A stretch of DNA of 64,000 nt, taken from NCBI GenBank assembly GCA_039583875.1, contig CM077151.1:115710609-115774608 (forward strand), read 5' to 3'. The notes beneath the pieces were generated by a model that did not search any database, was not told the origin of the DNA, and was given only the letters and a program-made list of their open reading frames with translations. The stretch comes from Platanthera guangdongensis (Eukaryota > Streptophyta > Magnoliopsida > Asparagales > Orchidaceae). The position numbers were made by a program, and so were the translations under genes. Of this stretch, positions 42,970-54,000 are shown one piece after another (position 1 is the first letter of the stretch; each line of letters opens with the position of its first letter).

Positions 42970-45207
42970 TGTAACAGCCCAAATTCAAGAAACGGGAAAA
43001 TATTGGGTGACACGGCCTGGGACACGGGCGTGTCCCAGGGCGTGTCCTGCTCGGTTTGCGCAGCTGGGCATGGTCGATAAAATTCGTTCGACGAATTTTC
43101 GGGAGTTACACGCCCGTGACACGGGCGTGTCAGGGGGAGTGACCTAGGGCGTGTCCTCCCATGGTCGACAATTCTCTCTCGAGTAGTTCAGGTCAACAAA
43201 TACTCGAGAAAGAGGGTACAAAGCCTGTGACACGGTGTGTCACAGGGCGTGTCCCGCTCATACTTGAGTAGCTCTCGTGTAGGTCGAAATGTACTCGAGT
43301 AGGTGGAAAAGTACTCGAGTAAGAGGGGCGGTGACACGGGCGTGTCATCCCTGTGACATGGGCGTGTCCTATCTGGGTACTCGAGTATTTGGTTTTCTCT
43401 CGAGTAAGTCCTCTCGAGTAGGTCTCGAGTGGGTTACACGCCCCGTGTCACGGTCGTGACTAGGCTGACATGAGCGTGACATGGGCATGTCACCTAGTCG
43501 TGGATAAGTTTGGATGAGTCGGTTCATGTACCGCTTAAGGTACATGCTCTGTGATATGGGTGTGTCACAGGGCGTGTCGAGGACAAAAGATGATTTTTCA
43601 GAGATTTTGTTGCCATTCATTTCCCTATCCTGAATCCAAGGGCTGGGCTCTATCTATGTGCTTATATAGCCGAGATCTGAGAGCATTCCCCTTTATCTTC
43701 ATCTTCTTCTTCTTCTCCATCTCATTTCAAGAGAGAGAAAGAGAAAGGGAGAGCAAGGGAAGAAAGGAGAAAGCAAGCCTGCTGCTGGAGGAGATGCGGA
43801 GTGCGAATTGAAGATCTGAGAACAGATTCGTGAAGGCAAAGCCGAGGCGGTGACTTCCATCCGGCTACGTCATGGCGCTGAACCGATCTTCAAGGGTAAC
43901 GATCTCCTTCTTGGACATCGAAGTCCTCTCTTTATGCATGAGCGTGGAATCCTCCACCAAGAGGTGGATTTCGGAAGTGATTCCTTGGTTGAGTCTGCAT
44001 CTAGAGCCGAAAGTGTGGAGTACGGCATAGGCATGATGTGTGAAGCCCATCTGGATGGATAGTCTGGACTGGTGATGATCATGGGTAAACTGGAGAAGAC
44101 TCCATGAATTTGATGCTGTGAAAGGTTTATGCTTTGGTTGAATGGTTGTGTATAGATGAATGAATATTGGTTATGGATGTATGGAGGCTTTGGTTAAGCT
44201 CCTGGTTATGTTGAGAGATCAATGGGTAGCATGGCTGGGGGAAGTATGGAATGAACCTGGCATGTTACACCACATGGTGTGGGTTGATCTGTATTAGTGA
44301 GGATCGATGGGTGGCAATGTTTGGGAGGAAGTGATGTGGACCCTATTTGCTGCACCACATAGTGTGGGTCGATCAGATATAGGTGAGGGGTCGATGGGTG
44401 GCAATGCTAGGGGAGCCTTGATATACATGGTTGCCACACCACATGGTGTGGGTCGATCTGCTCTGGTTGTTTGTGAATGTTGCGAGGTAGTACCTCTGAG
44501 TGGTATGGACGAGATGTCGCCAATAGTGAGATTGTTGGACTAGGATTGAACCTCCTAGCCAACATGTGAAGAGCCTCGATCGGCGGTGTATGACTGGGAT
44601 ATCCGGTACATCTAGAAGGTGCCCTGAGTGCACGGATCGTCCGATCGAGACCAGAATTTATGATATGGACTGTGATTGATAGATTGATAGAAATGATGAT
44701 GGCTATGCATACAGGGAAGGAACCACTGCCCCGGGTAAGGGGTAGGGTCGTTATAAGTGGTCAGCTAATGCTGACCGTGACTTTATTTTCTGTTTGGATT
44801 GGATGGCTAATTACAGGTGCTGCTGCTTGAATTGACATGAGTGGAATGGAGGCTTGCTTCTAAAGGCCCTTGAAGGCCGAGAGAACGTGGTTGGATTTCA
44901 TGTGTGGTCGGCCTGCGTGCCGATGTACGAAAATGTATTTGTGAAGAGAGAAACTTGTAAGGCCTCAAGGCCAGTGTGTGGGTTGTGTACATTCCTGGAT
45001 ATGATATATAAATGTGGAGTTTATATAGTAGTGTACATTCTCTGAGCTGAGTTCATTTAAATTAAAAAGCTCCACTAGAATGTATTGTGTTAGGATGCGA
45101 GTAGATTTTGATTTCCACAAGTAATTCTGCCGCTTGTCTGTGACATATGGCGTGGGGCCCCGGCCGGACCCACCGTTAAATGACACGTGACGCGTGGGGG
45201 CATTACA
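42970..45207 (+). repeat. 3' LTR of the gag-only element
   Basis: It starts TGTAACAGCCCAAATTC and ends GGGGGCATTACA. It is collinear with LTR 1 with many scattered substitutions, more than between the copia-1 LTRs, so this insertion is older. The ACACGGGCGTGT / CTCGAG array is at 43000-43580. Confidence 0.93.
43000..43580. repeat. ACACGGGCGTGT / TACTCGAGTA array in gag-only LTR 2
   Basis: Same word set and order as LTR 1: GACACGGGCGTGTC, GGGCGTGTCC, TTCGACGAATTTTCGGG, TACTCGAGTA and TCTCGAGTAAG. Comparing the two LTRs position by position shows different units decayed in each. Confidence 0.9.
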
Positions 45208-45415
45208 TATTTTCTTCTTCCGCTATCACATCATCAGTAAGAACTTTCTCTATCACCTGATCTGCAACAACATCTGAATGATATTCTATTTCTAGTACCT
45301 GAGCTTGGTGATCTTCTTTAAGAACTATAGGAGCAGGCTCCCCCTCAACAGCTCTAACCGGTATGCCAACTGTATTAGTATGCAGGGGAGACAGGGTCCT
45401 ATTCTCATCAACTAC
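45208..45415 (-). pseudogene. ORF3 of family B, left arm, 5'-most part
   Basis: This is the last piece of the left-arm ORF3, continuing from 39245 after the gag-only insertion. It pairs with 45468-45680 of the right arm and ends at the central spacer, so neither arm has the ORF3 N-terminal domain. Confidence 0.85.
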
Positions 45416-45467
45416 AATCCTTGGTGCTGGTGGAGCTTGTCCTAGCTTCTATTCTAGATCGTCTCAG
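45416..45467. other. Central spacer of the inverted repeat (52 bp)
   Basis: Sequence between the two inner ends (CTCATCAACTAC on the left, GTAGTTGATGAG on the right) does not pair. It would be the loop of a hairpin transcript. Confidence 0.85.
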
Positions 45468-47112
45468 GTAGTTGATGAGAACATGACCCCGTCTCCCCTG
45501 ATCAACTAATACAGTTGGCATATTATTTAGATCTATTGAGGGGGAGCCTTCTCCTTTAGTTCTTAAAGAAGATCAGCAAGCTCAGGTACCAGAAATAGAA
45601 TATCATTCATATGTTGTTTCAGATCAGGTGATAGAGAAAGTTCTTACTGATGATGTGATAGCGGAAGAAGAAAATACAACCCAGTCTGAGGATGAGAATA
45701 GCACCTCTGTGCAGGATGGTGGCTCAAATGATATTGACAATATGATAGAAGATCTAACTTCAAATTATCCCCTCTTCATCGGTCCTGAAGAGATTCCTGA
45801 AGAAATTCCAGAAGATTCTCAGCCCATGGAATAAATTGAGGGGGAGAATGTGGAAATGCTCTCTGATGAAGCTGAAGTTACCATAGAGCTTGTAGAACCT
45901 CCTCTGAGGAAATTAGATTTCTCTCTCCCTATTATTCTTGGTGAGGAAGGGGTTGTGATGACATCTGCCCAAAGAGGCAAAAGTTTAGTGGTTATTGAAG
46001 AAATACCAGTCTGGACAGCTCCAACAATACCTCCTCTACCTCCTCCAGCTGAAGTCATTCTTGACGATACCATTTTGGGTAAGATTGAGTCTATGTTGAC
46101 CAAACAGAGAGAGTACTTTGGCAAGTCTCTCAAAGATGTAACTGATAGAGTAACTTCTCTTGAGCAAGAAATGAGCAGAACATTTGCTGAAATTCAGAGC
46201 AATGTAAATGAATTCAAAAGACTGTTAAATATTAATGGCAAGGCTTTGGACCACACTATCACTAGAGTTGCTGAATTCATGGATCAAGCAGTCACTGTGG
46301 CTGACAATCAAATACTCTTGTTGAAGAAAACTGAACAACAGAACTTCAAAACCTGTGAAGAAGTTGGAAAATTCAAGGAAGATGCCATAAAGACTCTAAC
46401 AGTAGAAGTCAGAAAGGGGCAGGATAAGGTAAAAGAAAATCTAGAGATAAGTTCAAGAAATGAAGACTCAGTGGGACAATCAACTACAAGAGATCAGTAC
46501 AAGTGTAGAGAAACAGATTAAAGGTGTAAACATTTATACTTATGAGACTACTGTGTGGATGAACAATCAAATCTTTCTAGACTTTCAAGTTGACCCAAAT
46601 GAGGCTCCACCTCCTCATCTTGATCCAAATGTCTGCAAGCCTACATTTTCTCCTAGATATGAACAACGTGGAATAACTCCTGAGCATTATTCTCAAGTTT
46701 GGACTTCTGATCAGCCAGAGATACCTCAAGACCTACATCCTGAAGTACATGTGCCTGAGAAAAGAAAGTATGGGGATGGTGCCTCAGCCAGTCGATCCAT
46801 CCCAAGTCAAGCAACTGCCCAAAGGATAAAAAAAGATTTGTTGAAGTTTGGAGTCCAACCTCCAAGACCTTAATGCTTGACACTCTGAAATTAGTTGTGG
46901 ACTTTCGTGATAATAAGGATAATCATTACAGTCATAAGGAGTGGGAGCTATATGAAATATTTATGACAAAAAGAAGTATTTATGATCGTGAATATGCCCG
47001 TAATAATCCTAATGCTCCTCCTCGTCCTTCTAAGTACTTTCCTAAGCCCTTCAGTTATCAAAAAAAGCAGGAAGATCAGAAGGAACGTCAACATCAACAA
47101 CAGTACAAATAA
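45468..47112 (+). pseudogene. ORF3 of family B, right arm, 5'-truncated
   Basis: Open pieces in frame order: 45628-45834 (acidic, DDPLF-like region), 45850-46521 (coiled-coil-like IESMLTKQREYFGKSL, LEQEMSRTFAEIQSNVNEF), 46460-46873 (KRKYGDGASASRSIPSQ) and 46873-47112 (LDTLKLVVDFRDNKDN, SHKEWELYEIFMTKR, KYFPKPFSYQKKQ). A TAA near 45832 and frameshifts near 46500 and 46870 break it; the last two are shared with the left arm. The N-terminal domain is missing at the repeat centre. The C-terminal block matches copia-1 ORF3. Function unknown. Confidence 0.87.
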
Positions 47113-47320
47113 TTCATGATTGTCAGTGTTACAGAATGTTGTGGACCAAGATATTCCTATGGACAAATTCTATACATATATAAAATTTTGAATTTTGACG
47201 TTCTAATTATTTCTTATCACTCCTTGCATATATTGCTTTATTTATTAGTTAATTCCTTGATTATCTTGATATAATTCACCTTAGTATAGAGGATTCTGAC
47301 TTCTACAAATAGGGGAAGAT

Positions 47321-49032
47321 TATTGTGTATTGTATTCACAATAACCAAGATTTATGTGAAGTCACCCTTGAACTAAGTTTAATTAGTTATGTATTTGATG
47401 CTATTTTTTAGTTGAGTGCTTGCAGGTCATTATTGTTAAGTGTAGACCAACGTCAGTTTACAATGAGTCACCAAACACAAGACCATGCAATGTAATCCCT
47501 CATTATGTGATCCATGGTGTTGACTCATGTGTAACCTGTCTATTGGGATGTGCGTCATTTTCAAGTACTAAAGCAATGGAAGAATGGAAAGGTTGTTGGT
47601 TTTCAATAAAGCAAAATTAATTTTCAAAAAAAAATTCTAAGTCCTTTTCTCGAGAAATGAAGTGTATTTCTCGAGAAGTCCAAGTTTATTTCTCGAGAAA
47701 GCTCAAGACTTCTCGAGAATTTTTTGAAACTATCTCCAAGTAAATTTCTCGAGAAAGCCCTAAAGATTTCTCGAGAAGCCAAGTAAATTTCTCGAGAAAG
47801 CCAAGCAGTTCTAGAGAAGACAAAATTATTTTCGAGAAGCTAAGTATTTTTCTCAATAAATCTAATTTTTGTCGAGAAATCAATCTTTTAGTTCTAAGAA
47901 TTTACGTTAAATATTTTTCTCGAGAAAACTAGGCCATTTCTCGAGAAAGCAAATCATTTCTCGAGAAATCAAATCCTTCTCGAGAAATAAGTACTTCAGT
48001 TCAAAGAATTTGAGTTAAGTAAATTTCTCGAGAAAGCCATGTCATTTCTTGAGAAAGCAAATCCTTCTCGAGAAATTATAAGTCTTCTCGAGAAATAGAG
48101 TTGCAGAAAAGATTTTGCATAAAGTATTTTTCTCGAGAACCAAAGTACATTTCTCGAGAAAGCAAATCATTTCTCGAGAAATTAAATTCTTCTCGAGAAA
48201 TGGAGTTGTAGAAAATTTCATTCTTAACCGTCTGATGGGATTTCGAAATAACCTAAGTTATTCATGATTGGTCCACGTGGATCATCCTTAATGATTTCAG
48301 ACCGTTAGACGATGTTCTATATAAAGTCTTTTCGGAGGAATCACTAACCATAACAAGAATAATAATATTCTGAATCGCAATCGCACTTTATAAATCGGAA
48401 GATGCTGCTCCATCTTCAACATCGTTCATCATTGTCGCTTATGTCTCGATCCAGCGATTACAAGGAGAAAAGACTCGACAGATCACAGATTCAAGATTCT
48501 TCAAACATCAACTTGATCGTGTCGGATCCCAAGTTTTTCAGATCAAGTTTTCTCTGGATTTCTTCCTCAACTTCTTCATGGAGATTTCAGTTTTCAAGAA
48601 GGAAGAACCTTGAAGATTTCAGATCTAGAAGTATAAATTTTCTACTGTTATTGTAACATTTACTTTAACTCTTGTAGGAGCTTTGTCTCTAAGATTGTAG
48701 GAAGTTTGTTCTTCCGATTGTAGATCCCATCTTGTGAGATCGAGCTTGTAGGAGTGTGTTATCTCTGAGTTGTAGGTGTGTTGCTCCGAGTTGTAGGATT
48801 GTTGTAATCCGAGATATAGTGAAGTAGCCGAGGCTAGGCATGGTGCTAGATTGGTGCGGTGGAGAGTGGACGTACGCAAGATTGGGAGAACCACTATAAA
48901 TTCCTTATGTCATCTGGATTGTGCTTAGTTATTTTTTATGTTGATTTCTCTTAAGTTTTTATTCCGCAAAAGACGCAGAACTCACCTATTCACCCCCTCT
49001 AGGTGATTTAGGTAGACAACTAGATACTTTCA
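47321..49032 (+). repeat. 3' LTR of family B, right arm
   Basis: It follows the polypurine tract ACAAATAGGGGAAGAT. The first bases are TATTG where the left arm has TGTTG, a mutated LTR terminus. It ends TAGATACTTTCA, length 1712 bp. The TATTCACCCCCTCTAGGTG block lies about 50 bp before the end, and the XhoI-type palindrome array is at 47643-48206. Confidence 0.88.
47643..48206. repeat. TTTCTCGAGAAA palindrome array in LTR B, right arm
   Basis: More than twenty TTTCTCGAGAAAT-like palindromes are spaced about 20-30 bp apart. Most keep the CTCGAG core, in contrast to the left arm, where several cores read CTCAAG or CTTGAG. Confidence 0.9.
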
Positions 49033-50047
49033 TCCACTCAAAACTCTAGGGCGTCGAGAGAGCTGAGACAAGTCTATAACACGGTGTTATATTCTTACCG
49101 TGTCGTGCTAGCAATGGAAAAAGGAAAATAATCGTTTTGAATATTATTCATAATTTGGAGGACAGCCGACACAACAAGCGTGCGAACCAACCGTCGGGCT
49201 CTAGTCATACCGTCAGCAGTAGCCTATTTTCAAGAAGATCAAAAAGAGACAGCAGTTTGTGCATTCTATGGTTCGGCCACTCTCTTTGCGCTCGATTCCA
49301 AAAGTCTCTATGAAAGAAGAATAAAGGTGTCTCCCTCCCATTCGTGAACGAAGAACTCCGATGATCCAAGATCTACATCGACTACGAGGAGCCGACTGGT
49401 TGCTAGCATACGAAGATCTCGAGCACTGGCCGCGGATCGCTCATCAGAGAAATCATCAAGAGGGAGAACTTCATCCTTTAGATTCCTTACATCCTTATTT
49501 TTGTAACATTTCTTTTTCTAAATTTTATGGTGAGGAAAATCGACCGGTAAGGGTCGTCGGAATCCCAGGAGGTTTCCATTGAAAATCGTCCGGGGGATAG
49601 GGATGTCTAAATCGGAGGATCTTGCAGGGCTCTAAGACTCTTCCTTGCATGGAGGTGAAGAGTCGGCACGAGGACCTTTTTGGATGGAAAGGGATAGATC
49701 CAACCAGTCCATGGAGCGGGTCGGTATAGAAAACACAAGAGTTTTAATTCTCACCACCTTAAATCTTCGTCGTCACGAAGATTACAGTTTTGCAGTTGTT
49801 CAAAAACTATTGTTGTATTTAAATGTTGCAATGAAAATTATTTTCTGTGACATTACCTGCATGAGTATACTGCGAATACTGTTTTGATTTCTTGTGTGTG
49901 GTGCTCAAGGTAATTGCCCAAGAAAATGAGTTATGTGACTTACCGCCACGTGTTCTCTACCTAACGCTCCGTGGTAGTTTCCAGAACTTGATTGTCTGGG
50001 CAAAATATTTTAAATCGCAATAAACGTGAAGAACCTTATCCCCCATT
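49033..50047. other. Unassigned ~1 kb stretch, right arm
   Basis: This is the inverted counterpart of 21367-22431. It includes a short plus-strand ORF (49361-49582, MIQDLHRLRGADWLLAYED) partly conserved between arms. No known domain is recognised. Confidence 0.5.
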
Positions 50048-50402
50048 AAGGTTGTCCACGGGATCTAACCAAAAGAAGGTACTATATCCATGAGTGTTGG
50101 TGCTGTGGCAAGGTGGGCCACTATACTATTGATTGCTCGCACAATCCAAGTGTGTTAAGAGCAAGAGAGCTTACCAGCCAGAAGAACTGCAGGTAGGCAT
50201 GTTCATTATCAGACTAACTTGCACCTAGGCCCCAATAAGATTGGGGTCCTAAGGTTAACTAATTTATGTCTTGTAGGTTAGTCCAAGTGGACATACCCAT
50301 ATATGGTATTTGAATAGTGGATGTTTCATTCACATGAATGGAATAAGGAGCATTCTAAAGGACTACACTCCTGTAAAGAATGAACCCAAAGTCATCTTCA
50401 TT
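50048..50402 (+). pseudogene. Copia zinc-knuckle/protease fragment, right arm
   Basis: It reads TKRRYYIHECWCCGKVGHYTIDC, a CCHC knuckle, and then VSPSGHTHIWYLNSGCFIHM with Asn for the catalytic Asp. The Gln codon just before VSPSG is TAG. It mirrors 21017-21366 and stops at the arm end. Confidence 0.82.
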
Positions 50403-51067
50403 CTAACGTCCTGGATTGAATCTTCCAGGGCCAACTTCAAATCCCTGCCGTCGGCCACCCAGCCACCTCCCTGGCCAGCCACCGCCACCACCACCTCCGT
50501 TGAGGTGGTGGCTGTCGTCAGGCGGTGACACAGCCACTGGAGGGGCCCATTCTGGCGAACTTGCTAAGAAAAGTTTTGCTGAAAAATATGGAGAGAAGCT
50601 CTCCCGATCGGGCTCAATATGGCCCGAACCTTGGCCCTAAGGATTGTTATGATCTACCCATGGAAGAAGGAGTGGAGGAGGACCAGTTGGGAGGACTGGA
50701 GGCGAGCTGATCTCCGGGTTGCCATTGCGGTGGTGTCAGAGATTGGGTTTCTTCAACAGCACAGTCAAACGCCTTGAATCCTCCAGGTAAAGGTTGTAAC
50801 ATCCTCCCCTCTGCCTGGTGATGCTTTTAAGACTCTCAATTGGGGAAGGGGAAGGGTGTAACTCCAATCGCCATGAATGGCCATAATGGGCGATTTCGGT
50901 TTCACCAAATTTGAAGGGCTGAGCCACCCCACTGGCCGGCCACCTCCTGAAAAAATCCTCCCCTGCTTCAAGGAGTTAAAGCCTTATCAAAAGAGGGAGT
51001 TATGGGGCCTCCATGGCCATGATGGCCATTAAGCACCTCTTTCTCTCTCCTCCAAGTTTAGGTAACT
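50403..51067 (-). repeat. Fragment of a giant LTR related to the solo LTR, inverted
   Basis: 50410-50720 matches 52200-52530 of the solo LTR in reverse complement, including the CCACCTCCGTTGAGGTGG stretch. Similarity continues less clearly to about 50880 (counterpart near 52020-52200). The Pro-rich ORFs here come from this CCGCCACC-rich stretch and are not supported as genes. Confidence 0.75.
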
Positions 51068-51072
51068 CCCTC
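51068..51072. other. Target site duplication of the solo LTR, left copy
   Basis: CCCTC lies directly before the LTR and again at 55753-55757 directly after it. Confidence 0.88.
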
Positions 51073-54000
51073 TATAACATCCCATTTCCAACTAGACCCC
51101 TAAGAGTGGTGTTATCATGAGTAGGTCATGGCAAAACCCTAGGAAGCCCAAGAAGACCAAGTGAGCTTAGGCATGAAGTTGGAAATCACCATGGTCTGCA
51201 AAATAGTAGAATTCTAAACAATAGTTTAGGATGACCATAGGACTTCACCATGACTCCATGACCCAACCACAACACCACAAGCACCTTGGGAAGTCCATAG
51301 GGTCACTAAGGACCCACAGTGCGCAGTCAAAGTGGTTAAGTTGACCTAAGTCAACCCTAACCCTAAATGGGTCAAACAAGCCTACTTAGGGTCAATTGAC
51401 CATCCTCTAGCCAAGTGGACCACACACATGCCCTCCTAACCCTAAAGTGAGGCCAATGGGTTACCAATGACCCATTTGGGTCAACCCAAGAGTCTAGGTT
51501 GACCAAAGTGAACTATAGCCCTAATTTGGTCAAAGTACACTTCCTAAGGGTAGGTGACCTCCAAAGTGCCAAGACAACCCTACCCCACCATTCCTAGACC
51601 TTAAGAGAGTCAAATTAGTCACTAAGGACCCATTGTGGTCAACCCAAATGGTAAAGTTGACCAAGGTCAACTCTAGTCTAGTGTTAGGTCAAATTAGCCT
51701 AAATGGGCTAACCCAAGCTCAACACATTTCCCCCACTTGGGCTAACCTCATTTTTATTATTATTATGAGTTAGTGGGCTGCCAATAGGCTGGAGGAGACA
51801 CCAAAAATTCGGCCTTGATGACCAGGAGAGAGAAAACTCCATCTTCACTTTAATGGAGGAGAGAGAAAGGAGAAGGAGAAGGCCATTCATGCATGAGGAG
51901 GCCAAGGGCCACCTTTGGTGGCTGGATTCAAACCCTCTGGAAGAGAGGAGAAGTTTGCAGCCGTTTCCTGGCCACCCCAAGGCAGATTCATTCCCCCATC
52001 ACCATGGCCAAACCTAACCATTCATGACCATTAATGGCATTGATGTCATGACACCCCCTCTTCCCCATCTGATGATTTTAAAAGCTTCAGTGGGCTCCAA
52101 GGAGTCACTTCCACTATCACCCTGATGATTTAGAGCCACTTCCCTGTGTAGTTGCAGAAACCTGAGTGGCACCGCCACCACCATGGCTTCCCGGCGATCA
52201 ACGCGTCTCTAGGCCGCAATCAAGGTACTCGCCTTCCTCTCTCACTGTGGATAGATCGTAGGGATCTTTTAGAATGAAAATCGGGCTCAATTGAGCCCAA
52301 TTGAAGCTCGCATTTTCATGATTTTTCGTGAAAAACGAACTCTCGGGATCGCCGGAATAGGCCCCTCCGGCGGATGTGCCGCCGCCTGGCGACAGCCACC
52401 ACCTCAACGGAGGTGGTGGCGGTGGCCGGCCGGGGAAGTGGCTGGATTGTCGGCGGCAGCTTTTGGAAGGAGCTCCAGGCGGGATGAATCCAGGTTGTCG
52501 GCTGGAGCTTGAAGATGACGGGATGCCGTCCAAGGCGCGTCAAGATTCGTGCCATATTAGATTTAAACTATAGGATATAAATTTCTGATTATTTAATTAT
52601 TATCACATATTTTGTATTTTATGGTTTTAATTTTTAAAAATACTTAGGTGTTGTTTCATAAAATGTGGTCAACATAACATTTGTGGCCTGGAGAGTCTAG
52701 TGTATAGCAAAATTGATTTGAACCTATTTGAGTGCTTAGTTTGACCGAGGCACCCATTTTGGTGGGACCTATACCTAGGGCTATCCTGAGATTAAAAAGG
52801 GTGCCCACTCTTCATCCCTTGTCCAAATTAGCTGAATTTTGGGCAGGTGTCACCTTAACCATGCCTAGGGTCTGTCCAAAAATGAAAATTTTTGGAGATA
52901 CTTTGGCTATAGTTTTATCTTTTATTTAATAATAATATGGTAAATTAATTAGGTGGTCTAATGACTTCGAAACCCTCCCAAATTTTGGTGAGTGGTCCTT
53001 GTGGTCTTCATAAGGCTCTGGTTAAACTTTCATCTCATATGGAGGTGGTTTGAGTTGAAAATAAGCAAACCCTAGCCTTGCCACAATAGGGGCATTTTGG
53101 TCAAATGGGCAATTTAGGTTTTGAGTGTCCATCTCACCTCAATAGAGGATGAAGTTGGGACCAGTGACTTGGCATGACTTCTATCATCCACTCCTGGAAA
53201 ATGGGGTAGATTGGAGTGAATTTGCCTTAGGACTTAAGGTCAAACCCTAGGAAAGGACTTTTATGCCTTGTGAAGGGATTGAGGCCAAATGACCATAATT
53301 TAGCTTGAAATTTGGTAGAGAGGATGCTAGTTTACCTAAAGCCCTCTGCTAAAAATATTATGGAATTTGGAAAAGGATAGACCCCTCTAAACCCTAACCC
53401 TAGTTTAGGGCACAAGAATTATAGAGATAAAATAGGTTACTAAAACTCATTGAACAGTGATGAAACTTGGGTAGAGTAGTCTTAGGGTCAGTAGGAGCCT
53501 CTAAAAATTATTGTAGGGTGTTTGGAAGATATTACCCTGTACTTGTAGTTATAACCCTTGTATTGCCCCTAAGGATGATTTTGATAAAATCGTGATTAAA
53601 CTAATTTAAAATGTTATGAAACTTGGGCAGTGAGGATTTAAGATTATACTATAGCCTTGGTAAATTTTCTGTATTTTGTGGATAATATTTAGGCCACTTC
53701 TCTATTTATTTCCATTTATTGTGTTTTTATTTAATTAATTAATTAGGGGCTTAAAAATTGTTTAAGAGTTGATAAATTTTTGATTTTATGTTCGAGAGTC
53801 ATATTATATTTATCATAAATTTTGTGGAGCATTTACTTATCTGGTGTTGGTACATCGTGTTCAAACCTGGGGTTTTTGGATTACCAGAATAATTAAATAA
53901 ATAATTAGATAAATTAGAAAAAATATGAATTTCGGAATTCAGGCCAAACATATCATGAGAGACCCCCAATAATTATTATATGGATACTGGATGAATATTT

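Larger units (their letters stand above)
39246..45207 (+). mobile_element. Gag-only Tekay-like Ty3/gypsy element (5.96 kb, TR-GAG type)
   Basis: LTRs of 2230 bp (39246-41475) and 2238 bp (42970-45207) start TGTAACAGC and end ATTACA/GTTACA. They enclose only about 1.5 kb with gag. A 5 bp duplication TATTT flanks it (39241-39245 and 45208-45212), and the right arm holds the undisrupted site. The primer site is of tRNA-Met type. No protease, RT, RNase H or integrase is present, so movement would need another element's pol. The gypsy pol at 1-2224 belongs to a family with a different LTR and is not its obvious donor. Confidence 0.95.
21017..45415 (-). repeat. Left arm of a large inverted repeat (with two later insertions)
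   Basis: After removing copia-1 (25533-38961 plus its duplication) and the gag-only element (39246-45207 plus its duplication), about 5.0 kb remains. It pairs in reverse complement with 45468-50402. Matching blocks in order: protease/zinc knuckle, unassigned 1 kb, LTR B, ORF3 B. The outer end (CATCTTCATT on the complement) and the inner end (CTCATCAACTAC) are sharp. Divergence between arms is modest by eye, with scattered substitutions and small indels. Confidence 0.93.
45468..50402 (+). repeat. Right arm of the large inverted repeat
   Basis: About 4.94 kb is collinear, in reverse complement, with the left arm once its two insertions are removed. Order on the plus strand: ORF3 B, polypurine tract, LTR B, unassigned 1 kb, zinc knuckle/protease. 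It preserves the empty target sites of both left-arm insertions. At 50402/50403 similarity to the left arm ends abruptly. Confidence 0.93.

Noticed and set aside
50416..50710. Proline-rich ORFs (PPPPLRWW type) near the right-arm end and at 52198-52555
   Set aside because: They overlap in several frames, lie in a GC-rich part of a giant LTR, and exist in inverted copies; the CCACC-rich composition explains them.
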